DNA of 64,000 nt from Campylobacter portucalensis (GCF_009690845.1 NZ_VWSJ01000001.1:118528-182527), one strand, 5' to 3'. Shown: positions 1 to 10,807, counted from the stretch's first letter. A program made the numbers and translations. Notes: generated from the letters alone by a model not told the origin.

Positions 1-1635
1 AGAATTTGTGCGTGGCGGTATGATTAAAACTTCAAAATTTGTGTATTTCTGGATACAGCCTGCTAATTTAGCTAGTTTTTCAGAATTTTTGCTATATATA
101 AAATCTTCGCCTATTATTAAGCAAAATTTCTCTTTTTTAGCTAAAATTTCATCTAATTTCATCTCATCAAAGCCTAAAATTTTACTAAATTTAGATATTT
201 TTTGCTCTTTTGTTTCTTGTGTTTTTTTATCTACTAAATTTATATTTTCAAACTCATTTTCTAATTTTTGACTCAACCACAACGGTAAATTTTTACCGAA
301 TTTTTGCAATAAAAAGAGTAAAATTTCTATATCTTTGTCATTATCGTGAATGCAAGTTATTAAATTTTTAGAAAATTTTTCAACAACTCTATCTTTTATA
401 GTGTGAAAATACAGTCCGCTTGCTTTATTTATCTTTAAAGCATTATTAAATTTATATCCTAAATTTGGAGAATCATATCTCAAAAAACTTCCAGCAACCA
501 CTATAAAATCACTATTAACCACACAATCAAAATCGCTTGAATAAAGCCTGTTTCCGCTATATCTACTAAAATTTTGAAGAAATTTTTGATATAAAAATGC
601 CTCATTGTTTATTAAATTTATCTCAAATTTTTCTTTTAAAATGGATAAAATTTTTGCTTCTTCATTTGTGATAAAGCTATTAAATTTAATATTTTTTATG
701 GTTTTATTTTTAATACCATTTACTATTTTGTTAAAAAATTCTTCGTTTTTTGTGCTGTTTTCATTGTGAAAATCAAATCCAAATCTAGCAGCCCTATTTA
801 ATTCTCCAAAGTGAAAATCAGAGCCAACTCTATAAATTTTCAATCTTCTATCCTCGATACTTTTTGGCTTAACCTCATAATACAAAAGCTCGCAATCACT
901 AGAATGCGGATTAGAAGATGGTATTTTTTTAAGTTCCCATGCATTTGACGTATATGTAAAATGACTTTGCACTAAAGCTCCAACAGGACAAACAGCAGCA
1001 CACTCCCCACACTCATCGCAATCCAACTCATCAGTGCCGCTATGACCTATTAAACTTTTTTGAAATTTACTCCAAACAGCAAAAGCATCTTTTTGCATTA
1101 CATCTTTTAAATTTTTATCTACTTGATCGCCACCTCTTGGAACAGTTTTTAAAGATTCACAACCAATTTTATCTTTACAGACAGTAACGCATCTTTCACA
1201 AACTATACAAAGGCTTGGTTCATAATCAACCACACCCCATTTTTGAAGAGGCTTATGAGTGTCTTTAATAGCATAAGGAACCTCATCTACTCCCATATGC
1301 ATTGTAAAATTTTGAAGCTCGCACTCGCCACTTTGATCACAAACACCGCACTCTAAAGGGTGATTTATACAATAAGTTTGCATTATAGCTTTTCTAGCTT
1401 GTATGATTTCATCGGTATGAGTTAATATCTCCATACCATCTTTTGCTTTTGCATTACAGCTATAAACTATCTTTCCGCCTGTTTCAACCATACAAAGCCT
1501 ACAAGCAAGAGTCGGACTACAGCCACTTAAGTAACAAATAGCTGGTATGTAGATATTGTTTCTTCTTGCTATGTTTAATATGCTTTCACTCTCATCACAC
1601 TCACAAATTTTACCATTTATTGTTATATTTGCCAT
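1..1635 (-). CDS. nuoG: NADH-quinone oxidoreductase subunit G (partial, N-terminal 545 residues)
   Basis: Iron-sulfur subunit of the peripheral arm of respiratory complex I, carrying electrons from the donor to the quinone-reducing subunits. The frame is open from the ATG at 1635 to the left edge, so the C-terminus is outside the window. An N-terminal [2Fe-2S] ferredoxin-like domain is visible (Cys34, Cys45, Cys48, plus a downstream Cys). It is followed by the His/Cys-ligated cluster region (HPLECGVCDQSGECEL) and two 4Fe-4S motifs (CIVCERCVTVC and CDECGECAAVCPVGAL). The start is preceded by AAGG at good spacing and lies one base after the previous gene, at the end of the nuo operon visible here. 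Confidence 0.95.
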   Translation of the reverse strand, partial: MANITINGKICECDESESILNIARRNNIYIPAICYLSGCSPTLACRLCMVETGGKIVYSCNAKAKDGMEILTHTDEIIQARKAIMQTYCINHPLECGVCDQSGECELQNFTMHMGVDEVPYAIKDTHKPLQKWGVVDYEPSLCIVCERCVTVCKDKIGCESLKTVPRGGDQVDKNLKDVMQKDAFAVWSKFQKSLIGHSGTDELDCDECGECAAVCPVGALVQSHFTYTSNAWELKKIPSSNPHSSDCELLYYEVKPKSIEDRRLKIYRVGSDFHFGELNRAARFGFDFHNENSTKNEEFFNKIVNGIKNKTIKNIKFNSFITNEEAKILSILKEKFEINLINNEAFLYQKFLQNFSRYSGNRLYSSDFDCVVNSDFIVVAGSFLRYDSPNLGYKFNNALKINKASGLYFHTIKDRVVEKFSKNLITCIHDNDKDIEILLFLLQKFGKNLPLWLSQKLENEFENINLVDKKTQETKEQKISKFSKILGFDEMKLDEILAKKEKFCLIIGEDFIYSKNSEKLAKLAGCIQKYTNFEVLIIPPRTNS

Positions 1636-1636
1636 G

Positions 1637-2320
1637 CTAAACCTTGCTAATTTTTACTAATTCAAATTTATAACTATCTATAATATCAACACCAAGAAGG
1701 GCAATTGTGCCTTTTAAATTCTCATCTAACTCAAATTTTGTTGTAACTTCTAATGAATTTGAACTTATTTTTACAAAATCGCCATCTTTTATTTTTGCCA
1801 CCATACAAAAATACTTTCCGCCTGTAAATTTATTATTTTTGGTATGTTTAAAAATAACGGCTCCATCATAATTTAAAAGATCTTTTAATGGAGTAAGAAG
1901 ATGTGATTGAAGATTGATTTCACATAAATTTTCATCTAAAATTTTAATCTTAAATTTAGACGATATTAGATTTAAAAATTCTATTATATTTTTGTTATCA
2001 ATATGAAATTTTATCAAATTTTCATCTACAATTAAACAATCGCACTCATCTAAAAATTCCAAAATTTCGTCAATCTCTTCTTCGCCCACATTGCTTTCGC
2101 CACTCAAAAAACCATCATCTAAATTTTTAAAATACTCACTATCACTAAATCTAGCACAAATCATTGCCAAAACAAAAGATAAACTGCCAATTTCGCACTT
2201 AATAAATTTACCTAAATTTTGCTCAAAAGGAGTTATGCTTAGAATTTCTAAATTTTCATTTTGTTTGAAAAAATCGCTATTTTCAAATTCTAAAAATGGT
2301 ATTAAATTTAAAACTTTCAA
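1637..2320 (-). CDS. Atypical complex I subunit in the NuoF position (Cj1574c-like)
   Basis: About 227 residues. It lies between the short Cj1575c-like gene and nuoG, exactly where nuoF sits in other bacteria. It shows no NADH-binding, FMN-binding or 4Fe-4S motif of NuoF. In Campylobacter this position is known to hold a non-NuoF protein, thought to let complex I accept electrons from a carrier other than NADH (flavodoxin has been proposed). I prefer the TTG start at 2320: GGGGAG lies just upstream and TTG overlaps the previous stop as TTGA. The ATG at 2350 would give a 34-base overlap. No catalytic residues can be assigned. Confidence 0.8.
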   Translation of the reverse strand: MKVLNLIPFLEFENSDFFKQNENLEILSITPFEQNLGKFIKCEIGSLSFVLAMICARFSDSEYFKNLDDGFLSGESNVGEEEIDEILEFLDECDCLIVDENLIKFHIDNKNIIEFLNLISSKFKIKILDENLCEINLQSHLLTPLKDLLNYDGAVIFKHTKNNKFTGGKYFCMVAKIKDGDFVKISSNSLEVTTKFELDENLKGTIALLGVDIIDSYKFELVKISKV

Positions 2321-2547
2321 AATCTCCCCTTTTTTACAACTATTATCCAATCGGCTCTGTTAAATTTTAGTGAATTCATTAAGGTTGAATTTAGTCCAGC
2401 AACCAAATCAGCACTTTTTTGAATACCTGAAAAATCCCCTATTTCAAAGATAAATTCCATCACACTACCTCTATTTGAGTCTTTTATAATCTCACCCATT
2501 CTAGATAAAAAATCACTTTTTAAATGTCTTAAATCGTATCTTTTCAT
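2317..2547 (-). CDS. Small complex I subunit in the NuoE position (Cj1575c-like)
   Basis: A 76-residue protein whose start overlaps the nuoD stop as ATGA, so it is probably translationally coupled. It occupies the place of nuoE but is half that length and lacks the four-cysteine [2Fe-2S] thioredoxin-like motif of NuoE. It matches the short proteins annotated as NuoE-like in Campylobacter nuo operons. Its role is probably structural, or in docking an alternative electron donor. This rests on position and size, since no motif is visible. Confidence 0.8.
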   Translation of the reverse strand: MKRYDLRHLKSDFLSRMGEIIKDSNRGSVMEFIFEIGDFSGIQKSADLVAGLNSTLMNSLKFNRADWIIVVKKGRF

Positions 2548-3770
2548 CTATCAACCTCACCTAAAATTAAATTTGTGCTACAGATTATGGCAGAAATATC
2601 TGCTATATATCCACCAACCAACAGTTCTTCATAAGTAGAGCAATGATAAAAACTAGGAGTTCTTATTTTTACCCTATATGGATAACTCTCACCAGTTGAA
2701 TATATATAAAAACTAAGCTCGCCTTTATTTGATTCTGTTGCAAAATATATCTCTCCTTTTGGTGCTTTTAAGCCTTGAGTTACTAAAACAAAATGTTTCA
2801 TTAATGAGTAATTTTGCGTCATAATCTGCTCTTTGCTAGCACTTACATATTCTGGTGCATCGGCTAAAATTTGAGGATCACTTTTTTCATACAAATTAAC
2901 ACATTGTCTTAAAATTTTTACACTCTCTCTCATCTCTTGAATATAGCACTTATATCTTGCGTAACAATCTCCATTATCTGCATACGGTACATCAAAATCA
3001 AGCTCATCGTAAATTAAATATGGTTCTTCTTTTCTGATATCCCACTGCACCCCACTAGCTCTAAGCATAACTCCACTGCATCCATAAGTTAAAGCCATCT
3101 CTTTGCTTATTACGCCTACATTTTGAGTTCTCATAAGCCAAATTCTATTTGTGTCTAATAAATTTTCATAATCTTTAATGCCTGAAAGTATTTTATTGCA
3201 AACTTCTAAAAGCTCCTCTAAAAATCCGTCTTGCAAATCAACAAACACTCCGCCTATTTTAATGCTATTGTGAGTCAATCTAGCTCCACAATATCTCTCA
3301 ATGAGATCTAAAACATACTCTCTTTCTCTAAAAGCATATAAAAATACAGTCATTGCACCTATATCTAAAGATTGAGTAGCTAAATAAAGCAAATGAGCAG
3401 CTATTCTATTTAACTCCAAAAGCATAACTCTAATAATCTTTGCTCGACGCGGTATTTCTATACCACAAAGTTTTTCAACAGCACCACAAAATGCGTAATT
3501 AGTTCCACTAGAAGCAACATAATCAAGCCTATCAGTTACTGGCACAAACTCATTATAAATCATATTCTCAGCCATTTTTTCAATGCCTCGATGCATATAT
3601 CCAACATGAGGACTAGCTTTTATAATCTTTTCGCCATCAATCTCAAGCATAAGCCTTAACTGTCCATGTGCGGCTGGATGCTGAGGGCCAAAATTTAAAA
3701 TCATATTTGAATCTTTTTTCTGAAATTCTATATTTTCAAAAAAAGGTCTAAGTTTAGTAGGATTTTGCAT
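2544..3770 (-). CDS. nuoD: NADH-quinone oxidoreductase subunit D
   Basis: A 408-residue, 49-kDa-type subunit that forms, with NuoB, the quinone-binding pocket of complex I. The conserved N-terminal GPQHPAAHGQLRL motif is present (residues ~28-40), as are the HVGYMHRGIEKMAE and TDRLDYVA motifs. The length is normal for a separate (not NuoCD-fused) subunit. Its start overlaps the nuoC stop by one base, and its stop overlaps the next gene. Confidence 0.97.
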   Translation of the reverse strand: MQNPTKLRPFFENIEFQKKDSNMILNFGPQHPAAHGQLRLMLEIDGEKIIKASPHVGYMHRGIEKMAENMIYNEFVPVTDRLDYVASSGTNYAFCGAVEKLCGIEIPRRAKIIRVMLLELNRIAAHLLYLATQSLDIGAMTVFLYAFREREYVLDLIERYCGARLTHNSIKIGGVFVDLQDGFLEELLEVCNKILSGIKDYENLLDTNRIWLMRTQNVGVISKEMALTYGCSGVMLRASGVQWDIRKEEPYLIYDELDFDVPYADNGDCYARYKCYIQEMRESVKILRQCVNLYEKSDPQILADAPEYVSASKEQIMTQNYSLMKHFVLVTQGLKAPKGEIYFATESNKGELSFYIYSTGESYPYRVKIRTPSFYHCSTYEELLVGGYIADISAIICSTNLILGEVDR

Positions 3771-4558
3771 TATCTTCTCTTTTTTACTATCTTAAATTTA
3801 TCTCTTTTAAGTTTTTTAACAAGCACAACGCCACCATCTTCTTGATACTCTTGTAAGTAAGCATCTTTTTTTAATTCCCCGCCATATTCTGTTTCGTGAT
3901 AAATTTGTGAAAAATTAAACGTATCTTTGCTATCCACAAAAGCTGGATCTCTATTTTCTTCCCCTATCTCATCTCTATACTCACGCCCAAAAATTTTATC
4001 GACTTCATACCATTTTGCTCTCTCATCTCCTTGTAGAGGGTAGCTTTTTAAAAGCGGATGTCCATACCAATCATCAGGCATTATAATACGTCTTAAATTT
4101 GGATGATCCAAAAATAAAACACCAAACATATCATAAAGCTCTCTTTCAGCCCAATTTGCACTTTTATAAATATCACTTACACTGTGTATAAATTCTCCTT
4201 TTTCAACCAAACACTTAACTCTAGCTCTTTTTTTATGTTTTATGCTTAAAAGTTGGTAAAAAACTTCAATCCCACCTTTTTTAGAGATAAAATCTACACC
4301 GCTTATATCACAAAGAACTTCATAGCCAAATTTTTTTAGTTTTAAAAGAGTGTTTTTGATATCTTTTTTATTTATAAAAATAACCATCTGATCAAATTCA
4401 ACATATGAATTTAAAATATCAACACCAACCAAGCTTGATAAATCATCTTTGAATTTACTGTCAGAAACTGAAATTTTTTCGCTCTGTTTTGCAACAAAAA
4501 ATCTATCTTTATAATAGCTCTTTTTGCTAGCATCTTTTTCAAATTTATACTTTCTCAT
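3770..4558 (-). CDS. nuoC: NADH-quinone oxidoreductase subunit C
   Basis: A 262-residue, 30-kDa-type subunit of the hydrophilic arm, packing against NuoD. The diagnostic signature WAERELYDMFG.LF.DHPNLRRI is visible around residues 135-160, followed by HPLLKSYPLQGDER. The N-terminal ~40 basic residues and the charged C-terminal tail (ending KKRR) are longer than in many bacteria but usual for epsilonproteobacteria. It overlaps both nuoB and nuoD by single bases, consistent with one polycistronic message. Confidence 0.96.
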   Translation of the reverse strand: MRKYKFEKDASKKSYYKDRFFVAKQSEKISVSDSKFKDDLSSLVGVDILNSYVEFDQMVIFINKKDIKNTLLKLKKFGYEVLCDISGVDFISKKGGIEVFYQLLSIKHKKRARVKCLVEKGEFIHSVSDIYKSANWAERELYDMFGVLFLDHPNLRRIIMPDDWYGHPLLKSYPLQGDERAKWYEVDKIFGREYRDEIGEENRDPAFVDSKDTFNFSQIYHETEYGGELKKDAYLQEYQEDGGVVLVKKLKRDKFKIVKKRR

Positions 4559-5067
4559 TACACCAACCTTTTTGGAGGCTGTTTTCTTCTAGGTGTTTGG
4601 CGACGGATTTTTTTTTGCAAAATCATTAATGCATACTGTAAAGTTTCAGGTCGCGGGGCACAACCTGGCAAATAAATATCAACAGGAATTATCCTATCAC
4701 AGCCTTGTACAGTTGAATAAGTATTAAACATACCACCTGTATTAGCACAGCTCCCCATACTAATAACCCATTTTGGCTCAGGCATAGCATCATATAATCT
4801 TCTTGTAAATTCAGCATGTTTTTTAGTGAGAGTTCCAGCTATTATCATAACTTCTGATTGTTTTGCACTAGCTCTAAAAATCACTCCAAATCTATCAAAA
4901 TCAAATCTACCGCCACCTGCTGCCATCATCTCTATAGCACAACAGGCAAGACCATAACTCACAGCCCAAAGAGAGTTGCTTCTACCCCATTGGATTAATT
5001 TATCTACTGTTGTTAAAACTATAGGAAGTCCGTTTTGTTTTGAATAATCTACTTTATGGAGTGCCAT
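4558..5067 (-). CDS. nuoB: NADH-quinone oxidoreductase subunit B
   Basis: A 169-residue PSST-type subunit that holds the terminal 4Fe-4S cluster N2, which reduces quinone. The cluster motif is present as the adjacent cysteines in [12 protein letters not shown], with further cysteines in [10 protein letters not shown] and [10 protein letters not shown]. The C-terminal tail is rich in Arg and Lys. Its start lies inside the end of nuoA (19-base overlap), suggesting translational coupling. Confidence 0.97.
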   Translation of the reverse strand: MALHKVDYSKQNGLPIVLTTVDKLIQWGRSNSLWAVSYGLACCAIEMMAAGGGRFDFDRFGVIFRASAKQSEVMIIAGTLTKKHAEFTRRLYDAMPEPKWVISMGSCANTGGMFNTYSTVQGCDRIIPVDIYLPGCAPRPETLQYALMILQKKIRRQTPRRKQPPKRLV

Positions 5068-5438
5068 TCTAAAGCTCCTTTATGCCAAGCGTATATAAAA
5101 CCTATAGTTAATAGCAAAATAAACAATACCATTTCAACAAAACCAAAAACACCTAGATATCTAAAATTTACTGCCCACGGAAACATAAAAATTATCTCCA
5201 CATCAAACAAAATAAACAAAACTGCAACTAAATAAAAGTGAGAATTTATTCTATTTGGCTGCTTATTTGCTTCTGGACCTGACTCATATATGGCCGACTT
5301 TAGCTTATCGTCATTTTGATTTGCAAATTTAGAACCTACAATTGATGATAGTTTTGAAATCAACCAAAAAACCCCAAAACTTAAAATCAACATAACAAAA
5401 GCTCCAAAATACGGATGCTCAAAACTCATATGTGACAT
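5049..5438 (-). CDS. nuoA: NADH-quinone oxidoreductase subunit A
   Basis: A 129-residue membrane subunit with three predicted helices (about residues 11-31, 66-88 and 97-120). The family motif around [20 protein letters not shown] and the [12 protein letters not shown] segment, which lines the quinone channel, are visible. First gene of the nuo operon. The ATG at 5438 is preceded by AGAGGTAAAT, a good ribosome binding site. The nuo promoter must lie in the 290-base AT-rich gap upstream, but I could not pick a convincing minus-strand -10 box. Confidence 0.96.
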   Translation of the reverse strand: MSHMSFEHPYFGAFVMLILSFGVFWLISKLSSIVGSKFANQNDDKLKSAIYESGPEANKQPNRINSHFYLVAVLFILFDVEIIFMFPWAVNFRYLGVFGFVEMVLFILLLTIGFIYAWHKGALEWHSIK

Positions 5439-5676
5439 ATTTACCTCTGTTTAGAATTTTAAATATTTTATTTTAATAAATTTTAGCTTTAAGAGTTATG
5501 AATTTAAAAAACTAATTATTTTATTAAATATATTATTAACTTATATCTAGTGATTAAATTTAATAAAAATAACAATCAAACACAATATAAAATAAAAAAG
5601 ATTTAGATTTAATAATGAAATTGACAAATGGTAGAAAAAATAATTAATAAAAATTTATTTAAATTATATTTTTATC

Positions 5677-5705
5677 TTGACTTTTATATATTTTTTTTGT
5701 ATAAT
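5677..5705 (+). promoter_or_regulatory. Sigma70 promoter of the tRNA operon
   Basis: TTGACT at 5677-5682, a 17-base T-rich spacer, then TATAAT at 5700-5705 directly preceded by TG. Transcription would start near 5712, some 17 bases before tRNA-Pro. It is the best -35/-10 match I found in the window, as expected for stable RNA. Confidence 0.85.
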
Positions 5706-5728
5706 TCGCTTTTATTTTTTAAATTAAA

Positions 5729-5805
<77 letters not shown>

Positions 5806-5815
5806 TTTTAAAGGC

Positions 5816-5893
5816 GGTGAGTGTAGCTCAGTTGGTTAGAGCATCAGATTGTGGTCCTGAGGGTCGTGGGTTCAATTCCCATCACTCACCCCA
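5816..5893 (+). tRNA. tRNA-His (GTG anticodon)
   Basis: The acceptor stem GTGAGTG pairs with CACTCAC. An extra encoded 5' G (position -1, base 5816) faces the discriminator C, the identity element of tRNA-His. The anticodon loop TTGTGGT gives GTG. CCA is encoded. Confidence 0.97.
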
Positions 5894-5916
5894 TCGAAAT
5901 TTGATGTTTGTTGCGT

Positions 5917-5993
5917 GCGTTCGTAGCTCAATTGGATAGAGCAACAGACTTCGGATCTGTAGGTTGAAGGTTCGACTCCTTTCGAGCGTACCA
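5917..5993 (+). tRNA. tRNA-Arg (TCG anticodon)
   Basis: The acceptor stem GCGTTCG pairs with CGAGCGT, with wobble pairs at positions 1-72 and 4-69. The anticodon loop CTTCGGA gives TCG. The T-arm is GGTTCGACTC and ACCA is encoded. Confidence 0.96.
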
Positions 5994-6009
5994 TTGACTT
6001 TTTATTTAA

Positions 6010-6086
6010 GCGTCCATAGCTCAGCTGGATAGAGCAACGGCCTTCTAAGCCGTAGGTCAGAGGTTCGAATCCTCTTGGGCGTACCA
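6010..6086 (+). tRNA. tRNA-Arg (TCT anticodon)
   Basis: The acceptor stem GCGTCCA pairs with TGGGCGT. The anticodon loop CTTCTAA gives TCT, which reads the AGA codons that dominate Arg usage in this AT-rich genome. ACCA is encoded. Confidence 0.96.
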
Positions 6087-6110
6087 TTTAAAGTTATTTT
6101 AAATTCATTT

Positions 6111-6195
6111 GCGGATGTGGTGAAATTGGCAGACACGCCAGACTTAGGATCTGGTGCCTCACGGCGTGAAGGTTCAAGTCCTTTCATCCGCACCA
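6111..6195 (+). tRNA. tRNA-Leu (TAG anticodon)
   Basis: The acceptor stem GCGGATG pairs with CATCCGC. The anticodon loop CTTAGGA gives TAG. A long variable arm (TGCCTCACGGCGTG) marks a class II tRNA. ACCA is encoded. Last tRNA of the cluster. Confidence 0.96.
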
Positions 6196-6296
6196 CTTAC
6201 AATTTTTAACTATAAACTCAAAATTTTAGTGTTTTAAATAAATTTAATTAATAGATAAGTAAAATTTCAGTAAAATATCTCCTTTTAAGGAATAAT

Positions 6297-6872
6297 ATGG
6301 ATAAAGAAAATTTTGAAACTTCAGTAAAAAATATGCTTAAAATTATTGGTGAAGATGTTAATAGAGATGGTTTGATAGACACGCCAAGTAGAGTTTTTAA
6401 GGCTTTTAAATTTTTAACTAGTGGCTATAGTCAAGATCCAAAAGATATATTAAATGATGCACTTTTTGAAAGCTCAAACAATGAAATGGTTTTAGTAAAA
6501 GATATAGAATTTTATAGCCTTTGCGAACATCATTTACTTCCTATAATCGGACGTGTTCATGTTGGATACATACCAAATGGCAAAGTTGTTGGTCTTTCAA
6601 AAATTCCTAGAATGGTAGATGTTTTTGCAAGAAGGCTTCAAATTCAAGAGCAACTTACAGAACAAATAGCTCAAGCATTGCAAGAAGTTATAGAGCCAAA
6701 AGGAGTTGGGGTTGTGATAGAAGCTAGGCATATGTGTGTTGAAATGAGAGGCGTTCAAAAAATCAATTCAATTACAACGACTTCGGCTTTAAGAGGGGGA
6801 TTTATCACAGATGCTAGAACTAGAAAAGAATTTTTTTCTCTGATAAATTCTAAAACATACACAAGGTTTTAA
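6297..6872 (+). CDS. folE: GTP cyclohydrolase I
   Basis: Converts GTP to 7,8-dihydroneopterin triphosphate, the entry step of folate synthesis, and can also feed queuosine-type pathways. It has 191 residues, the usual length. The zinc-binding Cys and His of [12 protein letters not shown] and the third ligand in [10 protein letters not shown] are visible, as is the substrate-site segment [19 protein letters not shown]. The ATG follows AAGGAAT. It stands alone on the plus strand after the tRNA cluster. Confidence 0.96.
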   Translation: MDKENFETSVKNMLKIIGEDVNRDGLIDTPSRVFKAFKFLTSGYSQDPKDILNDALFESSNNEMVLVKDIEFYSLCEHHLLPIIGRVHVGYIPNGKVVGLSKIPRMVDVFARRLQIQEQLTEQIAQALQEVIEPKGVGVVIEARHMCVEMRGVQKINSITTTSALRGGFITDARTRKEFFSLINSKTYTRF

Positions 6873-6950
6873 AATTATTTAAAATTTTAAAGCTTAAATT
6901 TAATAAATTTAATGTATTATTTCAATTAAGATATAAATTATCCGAATTAA

Positions 6951-8153
<1,203 letters not shown>

Positions 8154-8164
8154 AAGGATAAAAG

Positions 8165-9157
8165 ATGGCAAAAAATTCATTAATAAATAGTTCTTTTTGG
8201 GAAGAGTATTCTAAAAAAGTGCAAGATAGGATGAATAATCCTAGATTCATGGGTGAAATAACAGAAGAAGATGCAAATCAAAAAAATGCAAAACTAATAG
8301 TAGCTGATTTTGGAGCTGAAAGTTGCGGTGATGCAGTTAGGCTTTATTGGCTAGTAGATGAGGCTACAGATACAATTATAGATGCTAAATTTAAAAGCTT
8401 TGGCTGTGGGTCAGCAATTGCTAGTAGCGATACTATGGCTGAATTATGCATCGGAAAAACAGTTGATCAAGCAGTAAAAATAACAAACATTGATGTTGAA
8501 AAAGCTATGAGGGATAATCCAGAAACTCCAGCTGTTCCACCACAAAAAATGCACTGTTCTGTAATGGCTTATGATGTCATAAAAGCAGCTGCAGCTAGCT
8601 ATAAAGGGGTAGATCCTGATCATTTTGAAGATGAAATAATAGTTTGCGAGTGTGCAAGGGTTAGTCTTGGAACGATAAAAGAAGTTATAAAATTAAATGA
8701 TTTAAAAACAATAGAAGAGATTACTCAATACACAAAAGCGGGCGGATTTTGCAAAAGCTGTGTAAAACCTGGCGGACACGAGGAAAGAGAGTATTATTTA
8801 GCAGATATATTAGCTCAAACAAGAGATGAGATGGAAAAAGAGAAATTAACAAAAATAGCTGATGCAAAAATTTCTGGCTTTGACTCTGATATAAATTTTG
8901 AAGAGTTAAACACAATTGGTCAATTTAAAGCCGTAGAAGGCGTGATAGATGCTGAAATTCGCCCTATGCTTATGATGGATGGAGGCGATATGGATATAGT
9001 TGATATCAGAAAAGGTGATGATGGTAAAATTGATATTTATATAAGATATCTTGGAGCTTGTAGCGGATGTTCTAGTGGTTCAACTGGAACTCTCTTTGCA
9101 ATAGAGCATGTTTTGCAAGAAAATTTAAGCTCAAATATAAGAGTTATGCCTATTTAA
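8165..9157 (+). CDS. nifU: Fe-S cluster scaffold protein, NIF type
   Basis: A 330-residue three-domain scaffold that receives sulfur from NifS and passes clusters to apoproteins. An IscU-like N-terminal domain (about residues 10-135) has conserved Cys in AESCGDAV, SFGCGSAI and MHCSVMAY. A central Bfd-type [2Fe-2S] domain (about 155-205) has VCECARV and FCKSCVK. A C-terminal NifU domain (about 255-330) has GACSGCSSG. It follows nifS with a 11-base gap and ends at a clear hairpin. Confidence 0.95.
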   Translation: MAKNSLINSSFWEEYSKKVQDRMNNPRFMGEITEEDANQKNAKLIVADFGAESCGDAVRLYWLVDEATDTIIDAKFKSFGCGSAIASSDTMAELCIGKTVDQAVKITNIDVEKAMRDNPETPAVPPQKMHCSVMAYDVIKAAAASYKGVDPDHFEDEIIVCECARVSLGTIKEVIKLNDLKTIEEITQYTKAGGFCKSCVKPGGHEEREYYLADILAQTRDEMEKEKLTKIADAKISGFDSDINFEELNTIGQFKAVEGVIDAEIRPMLMMDGGDMDIVDIRKGDDGKIDIYIRYLGACSGCSSGSTGTLFAIEHVLQENLSSNIRVMPI

Positions 9158-9160
9158 TTT

Positions 9161-9191
9161 CTTAGATTGCTCTATTATTGAGCAATCTAAG
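9161..9191 (+). terminator. Hairpin after nifS-nifU
   Basis: A perfect 12-bp stem, CTTAGATTGCTC (9161-9172) with GAGCAATCTAAG (9180-9191), and a 7-base loop. It starts three bases after the nifU stop. The downstream T tract is weak, but position and stem strength support termination. Confidence 0.75.
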
Positions 9192-9574
9192 AATCTTAAA
9201 TTTAAAAAACTTATTTTTCGGTTTTACTATAATTTCCCCAACTTATACTTTAAATTTAAAATCTGATTTGCAATAACTCAAAAGTTTTCTATGCCTTTTG
9301 CGTAATTAGTAAATTTTACTCTAAAATTTTTACTACATACATATTCCAACTTTATGGCTATGATTGCAAGCATAATATCTCTACTAAAACATATAAATTT
9401 TCTTTTTACATCCATTTAAGCATTTGCATTTTATCACTCTGCCATTAATTTAGCCCCTATTTACCACCAAATTTTAACTATTTTATTGTTTATTTTAGAC
9501 TCAATGAAACTTAAGCTTTAATGAAATGAGTTTTAAAATATTATCATAAAGATGAAAAAGGCATATTATCCATT

Positions 9575-9990
9575 CTAGAATTTCTAAAGCTAAATTTAGA
9601 GAAATTACAAGATATTTTTTGCTTCGTAAAACTTTTTTGATTTTCAAAAAATGCTTTGCTAATTTTGCTAAGATAACAAAAATATCAAATTTAACAGGTA
9701 TTTAAGAAAAATATTGAGTAAAATTTAAACAAATTTTAGTGAAGCGTTAAAGCTTATGATAAATTATAAGACTCAAAGAACTAAAAGCATTTTAGAGCAA
9801 GGTATTCTAAAAATAAATTTGCCGATAATCATATAAATGATATAGAAAATTTCTTGGATTGCAAGTTAAGATTAAATAATTTTTTAGCTTTAGAAGAGAT
9901 AAATTTATGCTAAATTTAAAAAGTGCTAATTTGGATATTATGCTAAAAAAATAGTAAAGTTTTATATCAAATTCTATTAAGCCAATAAGA
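9575..9990 (+). pseudogene. Decayed IS1595-type transposase remnant
   Basis: The 910-base stretch between the nifU terminator and ung has no intact gene. Two short plus-strand segments resemble IS1595-family transposases. Bases ~9578-9624 read RISKAKFREITRYF, like the N-terminal region. Bases ~9821-9912 read NHINDIENFLDCKLRLNNF, like the C-terminal HING.E.FW...K.RL motif. They are about 200 bases apart and separated by stops and frameshifts, so much of the gene is gone. No terminal inverted repeats were recognised. This is motif recognition by eye and is moderate at best. Confidence 0.45.
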
Positions 9991-10103
9991 AAATATCCAA
10001 TCAACCATAAAATCGATTTTTTCTAAGATTCTTCTAAATTTAGCTTTCAAATCTTAATGAAACGCCTATTTTTATACTATAATCATATTAAATTTATGAA
10101 ATC

Positions 10104-10793
10104 TTAAAAATTATTTAAATCCCAATCTATCGGATTCTGTCTTGTATTTTTTAAAATTGCATTTGTTTTTGAAAAATGTCTGCAACCAAAAAATCCGCCT
10201 CTAGCAAGAGGGCTAGGATGAGGTGCAGTTAATACAAAATGCTTATTTTGATCTATTAAAGAGGCTTTTTGCTTAGCAAAATTCCCCCACAACAAAAACA
10301 CAACTCCTGTTTTTTTATCGCTTATTTTTTTAATAACAGAATCTGTAAAAATTTGCCATCCAAAATTTGAGTGAGAATTTGGTTTGCCACTCTCAACACT
10401 TAAAGTTGAATTTAAAAGCAAAACGCCCTGCTTTGCCCAAAATGTTAAATCTCCGTGATTTGGTTGCTTTATACCTAAATCATCATAAATTTCTTTATAT
10501 ATGTTTATTAGACTTGGCGGAATTTTTACATTTTTAGGAACAGAAAAACTAAGCCCCATTGCTTGATCTTTGCCATGATATGGATCTTGTCCTAAAATCA
10601 CAACCTTAACCTCATCAAAAGGAGTGAGATTAAAAGCATTAAATATCAAATTTGATGGTGGAAAAACGATTGAAGTAAATTTTGCTAAAAGTAGTTTTTC
10701 TTTTAAAGCACAAAAATAAGGAGCTAAAAACTCATCTTTTAAAACCATTTTCCATGAATTTTCTATAGCCACCTTATCTAAATTTATCTTCAT
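10104..10793 (-). CDS. ung: Uracil-DNA glycosylase
   Basis: Family 1 enzyme that removes uracil from DNA to start base excision repair. It has 229 residues, standard length. The catalytic water-activating motif GQDPYHGKDQAMGL (Asp in GQDPYH), the LLLNSTLSVE strand and the HPSPLARGGFFG DNA-intercalation loop are all intact. It lies 15 bases downstream of cmeC on the same strand and could receive read-through from the efflux operon. Confidence 0.97.
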   Translation of the reverse strand: MKINLDKVAIENSWKMVLKDEFLAPYFCALKEKLLLAKFTSIVFPPSNLIFNAFNLTPFDEVKVVILGQDPYHGKDQAMGLSFSVPKNVKIPPSLINIYKEIYDDLGIKQPNHGDLTFWAKQGVLLLNSTLSVESGKPNSHSNFGWQIFTDSVIKKISDKKTGVVFLLWGNFAKQKASLIDQNKHFVLTAPHPSPLARGGFFGCRHFSKTNAILKNTRQNPIDWDLNNF

Positions 10794-10807
10794 CTTAACG
10801 CCTAAAT

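Noticed and set aside
5872..6196. Minus-strand ORFs opposite the tRNA cluster (encoding GFEPLTYGLE-like peptides)
   Set aside because: They are antisense translations of tRNA genes, a well-known spurious annotation.
9807..10004. 65-residue minus-strand ORF in the nifU-ung gap
   Set aside because: Low-complexity, Leu/Ile/Tyr-rich, no ribosome binding site, and opposite the transposase remnant.
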